A stretch of 64,000 nt of DNA, from contig JANSYN010000001.1 of assembly GCA_024742415.1 (NCBI GenBank), positions 1 through 64,000 of the forward strand, in the 5' to 3' direction. The position numbers and the translations under genes are program-made. Within the stretch, counting starts at the first letter, position 1; each line of letters starts with the position of its first letter. Below the pieces are notes generated by a model, which was not told the DNA's origin, ran no database searches, and worked only from the letters and a program-made list of their open reading frames with translations. Source of the stretch: Gammaproteobacteria bacterium (GTDB lineage: Bacteria; Pseudomonadota; Gammaproteobacteria; Pseudomonadales; Halieaceae). Below, piece by piece: positions 1 to 8,754 of the stretch.

Positions 1-447
1 CATCAACAACGACCCGCCCGTGGGCGAGCCGCTGGAGAACTACACCGTGCAGGCCGCGCTGGTCGGTGGCAATACCGCCAGTGCACAGGGCGGCATTACC
101 GATTCCGATGTGGCCTCGGTGGCCATTACCGGCAGCACGGTGGAAGAGGGCGCATTGGCGAAATTCACTCTCACGCTGAACCAGGCGAGCGCGGTTGCCG
201 AGACGGTTAACCTGACGGCCATCACGGGTACGGCCGACGCGTCTGACTTCGTCAATACCCAGTTCTTCGATGCCGCAGGCAACCCCATCAGCAGCACCGT
301 GGTATTTGCCGCCGGTGAAACCAGCAAGGACGTATACGTCCAGACCATCAACAACGACCCGCCCGTGGGCGAGCCGCTGGAGAACTACACCGTGCAGGCC
401 GCGCTGGTCGGTGGCAATACCGCCAGTGCACAGGGCGGCATTACCGA
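1..447 (+). repeat. 345-bp adhesin repeat; bases 1-102 and 346-447 identical
   Basis: Bases 1-102 recur without change at 346-447, so the period is 345 bp, exactly 115 codons. After this block the copies diverge at the third base of an Asp codon. The window opens inside a unit, so the array probably continues upstream. In-frame near-identical repeats are usual for the extender region of giant adhesins and show recent duplication or gene conversion. Confidence 0.9.
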
Positions 448-2671
448 CTCGGATGTTCCGGCGATCAGTATCAACTCGGTGTCCGCCGTTGAAGGGCAGC
501 CACTGGTGTTTACGATCTCCCTCAGTCAACCGGCCGCCGGGCCGGTAACAGTGAATTGGGCAACGGCACTGGACGCATCGGGTGTTGATCCTGCAGAGCT
601 CACAGATTTTGTTTCTGCCTCCAACAGCGTGACGTTTGCTCCGGGTGAATCCAGCAAAACGGTGTCTATTGCGACAGTGGTCGATACGATCAACGAAGCC
701 AATGAAACCATGCAGGTGGTATTAAGCTCCGCCATCGGCGGCGTGATCGCCAATGGTGTAGGCATTGGCACTATCCTGGATGACGACAACCCTACGGCAG
801 CCACGGTAACGGCCACGGTAGACGAAGATGGTTTGCCTGCCGGCCTTGGTGATGCCGCTGCCGGCGATGCCGTTGATGCAAACGCGGATGCAGATAACGA
901 CGAAACCACCTTCAGCGGTACGCTCATTGCTGATTTTGGCGAGGATGCCCCGGGCTCCTTTGATTTATCTGGCATGGATGGCCAGAGCGCCGTTCTAGGC
1001 GCCGAAACGGTCACCTACGCCTGGAATGCAGGCAGTAATACGCTCACCGCCTCTACCACCAGTGGAGACAGGGTTGGCACCGACTTGTTCAGTGTATCGT
1101 TGAATCCTGCCACCGGAGCGTATGCCGTAAACCTTCTGGCCAACGCATTGCACCCGGTTGTGGGGACCGAAGACGATCTCACCGCTGCGTTGAGTTACAC
1201 CGCAACTGATGCCAGTGGTGCAACCGCCACCGGTACGCTCAATGTGGTGATCGACGATGATCTGCCCACGGTTAGCGGCGCTGACGAAGCCATCGAGGAA
1301 CTCAATTTCAACCTGGTGGTAGTGCTTGATCTGTCGGGCAGTATGCGACAACTCACGGACATTTCCGATGGCCAGGGCGGTTTCCTGACACGCTTTGAAG
1401 CGTCTGTAGAGGCGATAAACCGCCTGATGGATGCCTACGATAGTCTGGGTAATGTGGCTGTGCGCCTGGTAACGTTTGCCAGTGGCGCCTCCAGTGTCGG
1501 TGATGTCTGGACAGACATTGATACCGCACGCACGCAGTTGGGCACACTGACCCCGAACGGCTTGACCAACTATTTGGCGGCGTTGGAGGCAGTGTCCGGT
1601 ATTCCCAGTATGGGCCCTGGCTCCTATGGTGATGGCATCTGGAATGATGCAGGACGCTTCACGATGGATGGCGTGCAAAACGTGTCTTACTTCGCCTCCG
1701 ATGGTAACCCTACCGCAGGCGGCGTGATCAATGCGACGCGGCAGGGTCTGTGGGAAGATTTTCTGAATGACAATGACATTCTGTCCTACGCGATCGGCCT
1801 GGGGTCTTCCATCAACGTCAACAACCTGAACCCCATCGCCTACGATGGCCGCGAGTCGGGTACCGATATCAACGCCCTCAGCGTGACCGAGTTTGCGCAG
1901 TTAACCGATACCATTAACGCCACCGTGCCGCCCATCATGGGTAACCTGATAGGGCAGGCCGGGGCCGACGGCGCCGCTGCGTTTGCAGTCACCATCGACG
2001 GGACCACCTTCACCTATGACGTGGCCGCCGACAGCCTTGCGGTCAGCGGTGCGCAGGCCTATACCTTCGATGAGGCCGAGAATCTGCTCACAGTGACCTC
2101 CGCCAAAAATGGTACCTGGCAGGTGGATATGGATTCCGGCAGCTTCACCTATCAGGCGGATATTGCGGCGACGGGCACTGACTCACTGGCATTTGCGATC
2201 ACCGATGGTGATGGCGATGTTGCCAGCGATAACCTGGTGATCGAGTTGCTGCCTGAGCCCGGTGGCCAGCCGGGGGCTCCCGGCCCTGAGTCTGACTTGT
2301 TGGTGGGCACATCGGGCAACGATGTCTTCGCCTGGGAACTGGCCGATATAGGCACCCAGGGCAATCCGCAGGAGGATGCTGTGTTGTATTTCGGTACCGA
2401 GGGCGATGATGTGCTGGACCTGTCGGACTTGCTCGTGGATGCCACTCCTGGCAGTGGCGGCGATATTGGTGACCTTGACCGTTTCATCAATATTTCCTCC
2501 GATGGCACTGACAGCTTTGTGCAGATCAGCAGTTCTGGCGGCTTTACCGACGGCAACTTTGACCCATCCGCTGTTGACCAGAGTATTACACTGGTGGGCG
2601 TGGATCTGGGCAACGACTCCACGCAAGCCATACGCGATCTGCTCTCCAGTGGGCAGTTGCAGACAGATTGA
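2..2671 (+). CDS. Giant type I-secreted adhesin, C-terminal part (LapA-like), 5' truncated by window
   Basis: The reading frame is open from base 2, so the start lies outside the window and at least 889 residues are visible. In order it shows a repeated ~115-residue module, a Calx-beta-like domain ending in a GTILDDD motif (roughly residues 145-265 from the GTG at 20), a T1SS-143/VCBS-like repeat rich in Asp, a von Willebrand A domain with a MIDAS-type DLSGS near residue 436, another VCBS-like segment, and a C-terminus with RTX-like GTSGND and GTEGDD pieces. Such C-termini act as uncleaved type I secretion signals. The neighbouring LapG protease and LapD receptor fit a LapA-type adhesin that is held at or released from the cell surface. 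The N-terminal retention module and LapG cleavage site are not visible. No LapB/LapC ABC exporter genes are in the window. Confidence 0.85.
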   Translation: MNNDPPVGEPLENYTVQAALVGGNTASAQGGITDSDVASVAITGSTVEEGALAKFTLTLNQASAVAETVNLTAITGTADASDFVNTQFFDAAGNPISSTVVFAAGETSKDVYVQTINNDPPVGEPLENYTVQAALVGGNTASAQGGITDSDVPAISINSVSAVEGQPLVFTISLSQPAAGPVTVNWATALDASGVDPAELTDFVSASNSVTFAPGESSKTVSIATVVDTINEANETMQVVLSSAIGGVIANGVGIGTILDDDNPTAATVTATVDEDGLPAGLGDAAAGDAVDANADADNDETTFSGTLIADFGEDAPGSFDLSGMDGQSAVLGAETVTYAWNAGSNTLTASTTSGDRVGTDLFSVSLNPATGAYAVNLLANALHPVVGTEDDLTAALSYTATDASGATATGTLNVVIDDDLPTVSGADEAIEELNFNLVVVLDLSGSMRQLTDISDGQGGFLTRFEASVEAINRLMDAYDSLGNVAVRLVTFASGASSVGDVWTDIDTARTQLGTLTPNGLTNYLAALEAVSGIPSMGPGSYGDGIWNDAGRFTMDGVQNVSYFASDGNPTAGGVINATRQGLWEDFLNDNDILSYAIGLGSSINVNNLNPIAYDGRESGTDINALSVTEFAQLTDTINATVPPIMGNLIGQAGADGAAAFAVTIDGTTFTYDVAADSLAVSGAQAYTFDEAENLLTVTSAKNGTWQVDMDSGSFTYQADIAATGTDSLAFAITDGDGDVASDNLVIELLPEPGGQPGAPGPESDLLVGTSGNDVFAWELADIGTQGNPQEDAVLYFGTEGDDVLDLSDLLVDATPGSGGDIGDLDRFINISSDGTDSFVQISSSGGFTDGNFDPSAVDQSITLVGVDLGNDSTQAIRDLLSSGQLQTD

Positions 2672-2730
2672 CAGAGCGTCGCATCGTTGGCGTCGCTGGA
2701 ATGGCGTTCGGGCACTTGGGGTAACAAGCC

Positions 2731-3048
2731 ATGGTCTACGTAAATAGAGATGACAGCGGTGCGATCACCGCTGTCAGCCAGGTGGCAGACGGCCACTGCA
2801 CCGAGCCGCTGTCGGCAGACGACCCGCAACTGCGCCAGTTCCTGTTGGCACTGGAGGCGGGCGCGGGTCCACTGGAGGCCAGTGATCAGGACTTTGTGCG
2901 CGTACTGGAGGATCTGGTAGACCTGCTGATCGACAAGGGCGTGATTCTGTTTACCGAGTTGCCCGATTCCGCGCAGGAGAAAATCATGAAGCGCCAGCGC
3001 CTGCGTTCGCAACTGAGCAGCGCGCTGGATTTGCTGGACAACGACTGA
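2731..3048 (+). CDS. Small conserved protein annotated elsewhere as 'tryptophan synthase beta-like'
   Basis: A 105-residue acidic protein starting MVYVNRDDSG, with a central DQDFVRVLEDLVDLLIDKGV helix and a basic end (EKIMKRQRLRSQL). As I recall the family, this matches a small proteobacterial protein often labelled 'tryptophan synthase subunit beta like', but it has no PLP-binding lysine context and is far too short to be an enzyme of that family. The ATG at 2731 follows a GGGGT stretch. It sits between the adhesin and the convergent lapD-like gene, so a link to adhesin biology is possible but unproven. Function unknown. Confidence 0.75.
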   Translation: MVYVNRDDSGAITAVSQVADGHCTEPLSADDPQLRQFLLALEAGAGPLEASDQDFVRVLEDLVDLLIDKGVILFTELPDSAQEKIMKRQRLRSQLSSALDLLDND

Positions 3049-3113
3049 CCGTTTGCGCGGTGCGTCGTGCCGTGCGGGTGCCGATGCCCCTGGATCATCA
3101 CCTGAAAGAGCAG

Positions 3114-5033
3114 CTAGCCAGCGGCGCGCACCGCAGGCCCGGTCATTCCATCGATTCCCAGGGCCAGTAAGGCGAGCTTTTCTGCGGCGCTTTCAACCCC
3201 CTCGGCATACACATCAACCCCCACTGAGTGGCCCAGCGTGCACAGCGTGCGCAGAAGGGTTTGGTTCATCGGGTTGTCGTCAATACCGCGAACAAAGCTG
3301 GCATCGACCTTGAGAAAGTCCAGGCCGACGTCGTGCAGCTTGCCCAGATCAGCCAGTTGGTGTCCCACGTGCTCGATGCCCACGCGCGCACCCTGCAATT
3401 TCGCTTTGTGGCACAGGGCTTTGAAACGCGTGAAATGTGCAAATACGATGTCTTCTGGCAGTTCCAGCCAAAGCCGCGGCGCATTCAACGAGTGATTGAT
3501 CAGGGTTGTCTCCAGCCAGTCGACGAAGGCCTCTTCCGTGAGCGCTGCGCGTGTCAAAGCAATCGCGGTAGGTTTGCCATTGAACTCGATTTCGTTCAGC
3601 GCCAGTTTGACAATACATTTGTCGAACTCGGTGGATAGCTGCAGGCGGTTCACCCATGGCAGGAACTGGCCTGCATTGAGTAGCTGTTCATTCCAGTCAA
3701 GGCGGGCGTGCGCCTCCATGTGCAGTAGCTGGTCGTCCCTGTCCAGCACCGGAAAGCCGTGCAGTGAGAATCGCGCCTGCGCCAACCCCTGCTCAATCAT
3801 GACTCGCCAGTCGCCTAACTGATCGCGCAGGGATTGCATGGACACGTTGCTCAGGTGCGTAATCGTGGCGCTGCTACTGCCCTGCGCCTGTGCCGCGCTG
3901 ATGGCTGCATCCAATCGTGTAAGCAGCGCAGAATTGGTTTCTCCATGGCTGTATACCGTGGCAGCTGCGGGCCATATGCAATCGCCTGTAAAACTGTAGT
4001 GGTTGATCAACGCTTCTACCGTTTGGTGAATACGCGCAGAAAATTGATGGACGTCCAATTCCCGTGGCGCCAGGACTGCAAAGTCGGAACCGTTGAGCCG
4101 GCAGGCAGACCATCCCTTTTGCTCTGCGGCGATGCTGTTCAGGGCTTTGCCCACATCGTGCAAGAGGGCATCGACCTGCTTGCGCCCGTAAATGTCGTTG
4201 AGCGTGGTCAGGTCGGCAATGCGAATCAGGATGATGGCGCCGGCGGCTTTTTCGCTGTTGCTGCTTAGCAGTGTGGTGAGTTCGGTAAGAAACGGTTCGC
4301 GATTTTTCAGGCCCGTCACTGCATCAAACTGCGCTTTCTGCTGGCATTGCTGCAGGCGTCTCGCCTCGGCGGTCAAGGTTGTTTGTACGTTGCGCGACAG
4401 CGAATTCATGGAGCTGACCACGCGCTTGAATTCCTCAGTTGCCGGCTCATCGATCGCGACAAAGCGCCGCTGCTTGATCGCCTCTGCCTGGCTGACGACA
4501 TCAGACAGCGGCCGCAGTATGCGCTTGAGCAGGTGATTCCCCAGTAGTCCCGCCAAAACGCCAATCGCCAGAAAAATTCCGGCGAGCCGGATGCTGCTTT
4601 GCCACAGCTCATTGTAGGCAAAGCGCGAGTGGCTGATCACCTGCAGCGTGCCTGTCTGGTTCCAGCCTGATTGCACACTGGCAATGCCAGGTTGCGCGTT
4701 GATGGGGAGCAGGGCAACAAACCACGCCGGCGCGCTGTTGATAGTGGCTTTGTCCTCGCGCAGTATCAGCGTCTTACCACTGGGGTCCAGCAGTTCGATG
4801 CGCTGGTAAAAACCGGTATCAAACTGCGCTGACAGGGTCAGTTCCAGCAGTATCTCATCGGCGCCGTGCTGCGATAGCGACAAAGCCAGCGCTGCGGCAT
4901 TGTCAGAGTTTTTGATACTGAGCTGTTCTTCCAGATACTGTTTTGCCGACAGCGTGGTCACGCTGATACTGATGCAAAAAATCGCTGAAAGCAGTACGAC
5001 AATTGCCAGCCAGAGTTGCTTGTACAAAGACAT
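3114..5033 (-). CDS. lapD: LapD-like inner-membrane c-di-GMP receptor (degenerate GGDEF-EAL)
   Basis: 639 residues: an N-terminal transmembrane helix (about 7-29), a periplasmic LapD/MoxY-type sensor domain, a second helix (about 150-172), a HAMP linker containing LRPLSDVVSQAEAI, then GGDEF-like and EAL-like domains. The GGDEF signature is replaced by NGSDF and the EAL signature by a non-canonical MEAHARL, which argues against cyclase or phosphodiesterase activity and for c-di-GMP binding. In the characterised Lap system, LapD with bound c-di-GMP sequesters the periplasmic protease LapG and so keeps the adhesin on the cell. It starts 34 bases after the end of the lapG-like gene, so the two are probably co-transcribed. 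Confidence 0.88.
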   Translation of the reverse strand: MSLYKQLWLAIVVLLSAIFCISISVTTLSAKQYLEEQLSIKNSDNAAALALSLSQHGADEILLELTLSAQFDTGFYQRIELLDPSGKTLILREDKATINSAPAWFVALLPINAQPGIASVQSGWNQTGTLQVISHSRFAYNELWQSSIRLAGIFLAIGVLAGLLGNHLLKRILRPLSDVVSQAEAIKQRRFVAIDEPATEEFKRVVSSMNSLSRNVQTTLTAEARRLQQCQQKAQFDAVTGLKNREPFLTELTTLLSSNSEKAAGAIILIRIADLTTLNDIYGRKQVDALLHDVGKALNSIAAEQKGWSACRLNGSDFAVLAPRELDVHQFSARIHQTVEALINHYSFTGDCIWPAAATVYSHGETNSALLTRLDAAISAAQAQGSSSATITHLSNVSMQSLRDQLGDWRVMIEQGLAQARFSLHGFPVLDRDDQLLHMEAHARLDWNEQLLNAGQFLPWVNRLQLSTEFDKCIVKLALNEIEFNGKPTAIALTRAALTEEAFVDWLETTLINHSLNAPRLWLELPEDIVFAHFTRFKALCHKAKLQGARVGIEHVGHQLADLGKLHDVGLDFLKVDASFVRGIDDNPMNQTLLRTLCTLGHSVGVDVYAEGVESAAEKLALLALGIDGMTGPAVRAAG

Positions 5034-5067
5034 GGTTATGGCTCCACGCGGTTGTTAGTTGCAGTGT

Positions 5068-5793
5068 TCATCCCAGACCTTCCTCCTGTGCGCGCCGCAG
5101 TACATCGCGCCAGCGCGACAGTCGCGTCGTGGGCTGTGTTGATGCCGGCTTGGACGCACCGCCAACCCAGATGCCAAGACTATTGAAACCATAGACCGGG
5201 GTTAAATCCGTGCGCCTGGAAGCGGGAAAAATATCCGGAATGATGTTGTCAAGTACAAGAGGCTCGGCATCGGGCGTCGCATAATAGGCCAGGATCATGT
5301 GCGCCTGGTTGCGCGCAGCAGCGCTACCGGGGGCGGCAATCCTGGCTTTTACATAAGTGATGCGCAGTTTGGCCACATCCACGCCCGAGAGCACCAGTGT
5401 GGTGTACTTGGCGATGGCAAAGTCCTCGCAGTCACCCATCCCCAGGCCCATCACTTCCAGCGGGGTTGCCCAGTAGTCGGTTTGCTGCCAGGCCTGTGCG
5501 TCGGTTGTCCATTGAATGCGGGTATTGAAGAACGTATTGGCTCGCGCGAGCTTCTGTGCGTCGGGAAGTGTTCGCATGGCGGCGATTTCAGCTTCCCACT
5601 GCGTGATGAGTTGCGCTGTTTCAGTGCCGTAGCGCACCTCGGCGAGAGCGCGAAGTTTGGAAAAATCCACCTGCGCCACGGCGACCGTGGCCACTAGAAT
5701 CGCGCACCCGGTCAGTGCCGACAGTAACCGAGACGGGGTAGTCAACCACTGCCTGCTGGTCGTTAGAACTCGGTAAAGTAAAGTGCAGTTCAA
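5068..5793 (-). CDS. lapG: LapG-like periplasmic cysteine protease (transglutaminase-like)
   Basis: 241 residues with an N-terminal hydrophobic export segment (about 22-42) and a bacterial transglutaminase-like cysteine protease fold. The catalytic triad is readable: Cys122 in MGDCEDFAIAKY, His165 in NQAHMILAYY and Asp182 in VLDN. LapG enzymes need calcium and cut the N-terminal retention module of LapA-type adhesins when LapD is free of c-di-GMP. It is the first gene of a lapG-lapD operon and is divergent from the TolC-OmpA gene across a 275-base gap. The substrate is presumably the adhesin at the window's left edge, inferred from proximity. Confidence 0.9.
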   Translation of the reverse strand: MNCTLLYRVLTTSRQWLTTPSRLLSALTGCAILVATVAVAQVDFSKLRALAEVRYGTETAQLITQWEAEIAAMRTLPDAQKLARANTFFNTRIQWTTDAQAWQQTDYWATPLEVMGLGMGDCEDFAIAKYTTLVLSGVDVAKLRITYVKARIAAPGSAAARNQAHMILAYYATPDAEPLVLDNIIPDIFPASRRTDLTPVYGFNSLGIWVGGASKPASTQPTTRLSRWRDVLRRAQEEGLG

Positions 5794-5969
5794 GGCCCCG
5801 GTATCCTGCCTTCCGCTTCTCTGGGCGGCGATGGCCCGATAGTATCTGATTTAGGGCCAGCGCGTGTGTTGCCGCGGCTATTAGCGGTAAAACTGCCCGT
5901 ATTATGTGACATAGTTCCGAGCTGGCGATTCCACAGCGGGCCAAACTGCGACACAATAGGGAAATAGCA

Positions 5970-5998
5970 TTGACATCGCCAGTGAGGTGTTACTGGCG
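5970..5998. promoter_or_regulatory. Candidate operator: TTGACA overlapped by a 7-bp inverted repeat
   Basis: In the gap between the divergent lapG-like and TolC-OmpA genes, a TTGACA hexamer (5970-5975) is directly followed by CGCCAGT (5977-5983) and its exact inverse ACTGGCG (5992-5998) with 8 bases between. I find no convincing -10 at 16-18 bases, so the promoter reading is weak, but the perfect arms suggest a regulator site for adhesin export genes. Confidence 0.3.
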
Positions 5999-6068
5999 CA
6001 GTTCATCACGGCGAGCGGTCCGTCAGGAGATGGTGCCGCCGCCGATATAAAAACCTAGAGGTGTATCG

Positions 6069-7952
6069 ATGTATTCAAGAAGTGCAAAGCGTTGGGCCTG
6101 CGCGCTGGTAACTGCCGCATCTGCTGCTGTGACCCAGGCACAGGACGTGCAGATTCCTCTGGAAATCTCCGGCCTGCGCGAAGCGATCACCCAGGGCGTG
6201 ATGATCAGCCCGAGGGTCAATGCCAGCTGGTACACTTTTGAAGCGTCACGCGAGGCAGAGCGCGGTGCGCGTGGCGGTTACCTGCCCAGTGTTGATGTGT
6301 ATGCCGAATACGGCGAGGAAGAGCGAAAAACGCCGTTAGTAGATTTTGGTGATTACACGCGGGATGCAACCCGGTTCAGCATCACGCAGATGTTGTTTGA
6401 CGGCTTTGCAACACGCAATGAAGTTTCGCGGCTTGGCTTTGCCAAGCTCTCCGAGTACTACAATTTCAAGCGCGCCTCGGAAGAAGTCGCCCTGGAAGTG
6501 GCTGAGGCCTATCTCGATACGGTGAAATTCCAGCAACTGGTGGGGTATGCCCAGGACAACCTGGCCGTGCATCGTAAAATCTTTGATCGCATAGAAGAGC
6601 GTACCGGCGGCGGCGTCAGCCAGGGGGTTGACCTTGACCAGGCCATCGCACGTGTTGCCCTGGCGGAGTCCAACCTGGTGACTGAAGCGGCCAACCTGCA
6701 TGATGTCATGACGCGTTTCCAGCGCCTGGTGGGCAGCCTGCCGGCAGATTCACTGGCTGTGCCCTCGGTACCCTCGGGTCAAATCCCGGAATTGCGCTCA
6801 ACCGCTCTGGAATTGGCTTATCAGCGCAGTCCGGTGATCAATTCAGCGATAGAAAACCTGCGGTCTTCGCAAGAGGCACTGGACGGCACCAACTCGCCCA
6901 TGTACCCGCGGCTGGACCTGCGCTATCGCAACGAGGTCGAGCATGATACCGACGGGCTCAATGGCCGCTTTGATGAAGAAGCGCTGGAGCTGGTGTTGTC
7001 CTACAACCTGTACCGCGGCGGTGCAGACAGCGCGCGCAAGCGCCAGTTCTACAACCTGTACAACGCGGCAATTGAAGAGCGCAAGCAGGCCTGCCTGAAC
7101 GTCCGCCAGGAAGTGATGATCGGCTTTAACAATGTCGAGGCACTGGAGAACCAGGTTGTTGTGCTCAAGCGCAACATGGAAGCGCAGAACAAAACCCGCG
7201 CTGCCTACCAGGACCAGTTCGATATTGGCCAGCGATCATTGCTGGATCTGCTCGACAGCCAGAACGAGTACTTCGACACCGAGCGCGCTTATATCTCGGC
7301 AGTGACCGACCTGGTAAAAGCGCAGGCTGCTACACTTGCCAACATGGGCCTGTTGCTCGCCTCCCTGGATGTTGACGGATTGAACGCCGAGAAAATCCAG
7401 GCGCTGGATCTCAACTTCACGCGCGATGAAGACGACGAAAACGCCAAGGATCTTTGCCCGCGCGAGCCCACGGCTGCGGCAAAAGTGGATCGTGATGCCC
7501 TGTTCGCCAATCTGGCCGGTGCACAGGATCCTGCCGTGGCCGCCGCCGCGCTGGCGGGGCTGGCGGCCGGCAGCACGCGTTACAGCAAACGCGGCGACAT
7601 GTACGTGTTGGAAGTTAAAGTCCAGTTTGAATTCAACTCTTCCATCATTGCCACATCCTATGACGATGAAATCGCCCGTGCAGCGCACGTGATCCGTGAA
7701 AACCCCGGCGTACGTGTGACGGTCGAAGGCCATACCGATTCATCTGGCGGCGAAGACTACAACCAGTGGTTGTCAGAGCGCCGTGCCAATGCAGTACGCG
7801 ATATTCTGCTTGACCAGTCGGATATCAACGCGCAGCAGGTAGTGGCCATCGGCCACGGCGAATCCAGCCCCATCGCAGACAACGCTACCGCCGCCGGACG
7901 CGCAGAGAACCGTCGCGTGGAGTTCGTGATGGACACCGCGCCAGCAAGCTAG
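6069..7952 (+). CDS. TolC-family outer membrane channel fused to OmpA peptidoglycan-binding domain
   Basis: 627 residues with a signal peptide (about 1-25), a TolC/LapE/AggA-type region (about 35-445; two halves with coiled-coil character, including DLLDSQNEYFDTERAYISAVTDLV), a linker, and an OmpA-like C-terminal domain from about 520 on (EGHTDSSGGEDYNQW, SERRANAVRD, GHGESSP, NRRVEF). The first half would be the outer membrane exit duct of a type I secretion system, here most likely for the adhesin at the left edge. The OmpA domain should bind peptidoglycan and fix the duct to the wall. As I recall, in Shewanella an aggA-type tolC gene and an OmpA-family gene lie side by side, so this may be their fusion. 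The ABC and adaptor partners are not in the window. Confidence 0.85.
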   Translation: MYSRSAKRWACALVTAASAAVTQAQDVQIPLEISGLREAITQGVMISPRVNASWYTFEASREAERGARGGYLPSVDVYAEYGEEERKTPLVDFGDYTRDATRFSITQMLFDGFATRNEVSRLGFAKLSEYYNFKRASEEVALEVAEAYLDTVKFQQLVGYAQDNLAVHRKIFDRIEERTGGGVSQGVDLDQAIARVALAESNLVTEAANLHDVMTRFQRLVGSLPADSLAVPSVPSGQIPELRSTALELAYQRSPVINSAIENLRSSQEALDGTNSPMYPRLDLRYRNEVEHDTDGLNGRFDEEALELVLSYNLYRGGADSARKRQFYNLYNAAIEERKQACLNVRQEVMIGFNNVEALENQVVVLKRNMEAQNKTRAAYQDQFDIGQRSLLDLLDSQNEYFDTERAYISAVTDLVKAQAATLANMGLLLASLDVDGLNAEKIQALDLNFTRDEDDENAKDLCPREPTAAAKVDRDALFANLAGAQDPAVAAAALAGLAAGSTRYSKRGDMYVLEVKVQFEFNSSIIATSYDDEIARAAHVIRENPGVRVTVEGHTDSSGGEDYNQWLSERRANAVRDILLDQSDINAQQVVAIGHGESSPIADNATAAGRAENRRVEFVMDTAPAS

Positions 7953-7964
7953 CAACGCACGATG

Positions 7965-8540
7965 TCAGTGCGGTTCGCGCCACATCAGCCACACCGGTGG
8001 TGCGCTGGCGGCAAAGCGAATTTCCTTTATCACCTCAAAACCATGCCCGCGATAGAAGGGTAGGTTTTGCGCCTTGGAGTTTTCCAGGTAGGCGGGCATC
8101 GACTCTGCGTCGCAGCGGCGCAACAGGTGTGAAATCAGCGCCGAACCAACCCCCTGACCACGAGCCTGCGGCGTTGCGCCGATAGCAAACAGGTAGTAGT
8201 GCGGTGTTTTTGGGTGATGCTTCTCCGTCGCCGCGCCGCTGACAGCCATACGATAGGCGCCCCTGATCCCCGAGTTTTTCAGCATCTTCAAAACGTTAGT
8301 CAGGTTGAAGGGCCATTTAAGCACCTCGTCAGGTGCCAGCCAGGCGGCAGCACCGCGCAGTTGCGGGTCCAGGTAGGTGAGTCCGTGGGGAATGAAGGGT
8401 GCCAGCGTCAGCTCGAAAAATGGCACCAGCGAAGCGGGGTTGTTGCAGGACCAGTTCATAACCGGGTCATCACTGAATGCCTCGGCCAGAATCTCTACTG
8501 CGGTAGAGCGGTTCGAGTCGTCGACGGTAATGAATGCCAT
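7965..8540 (-). CDS. GNAT-family N-acetyltransferase
   Basis: 191 residues with the acetyl-CoA binding motif A as ARGQGVGSALISHLL (about residues 128-142), preceded by a YYLFAIGATP strand and followed by the FYRGHGFEV motif common in GNAT enzymes. The substrate cannot be read from the sequence. It converges on the TolC-OmpA gene with only 12 bases between the stops, and stands alone on its strand. Confidence 0.85.
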   Translation of the reverse strand: MAFITVDDSNRSTAVEILAEAFSDDPVMNWSCNNPASLVPFFELTLAPFIPHGLTYLDPQLRGAAAWLAPDEVLKWPFNLTNVLKMLKNSGIRGAYRMAVSGAATEKHHPKTPHYYLFAIGATPQARGQGVGSALISHLLRRCDAESMPAYLENSKAQNLPFYRGHGFEVIKEIRFAASAPPVWLMWREPH

Positions 8541-8702
8541 GAATATCCACTCCAGAGATTAGCCAGTGTGCGCAATACGATTAACATCCTTGCACAGGTA
8601 AGACGTCGTTGGGCGTAATTATTGCCGCGTTGCAGGCGCTGATACAGCGTGCGCCGCGCAACGAATCCTCCTGTCAGTCAGTTGACAGCGCTGCGCTACG
8701 AT

Positions 8703-8730
8703 AAAAAAGGGGCTCCGAAGAGCCCCTTGA
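8703..8730 (-). terminator. Rho-independent terminator of the sulfatase gene
   Basis: On the minus strand a perfect stem (AAGGGGCTC / GAGCCCCTT around TTCG) is followed by a run of T, about 25 bases beyond the sulfatase stop. Confidence 0.85.
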
Positions 8731-8754
8731 GTGTGATTGACACAGCCTGCCAGG

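Noticed and set aside
995-1678. Minus-strand ORFs within the adhesin gene
   Set aside because: Shadows of the plus-strand frame, which has clear Calx-beta, VWA and secretion-signal features.
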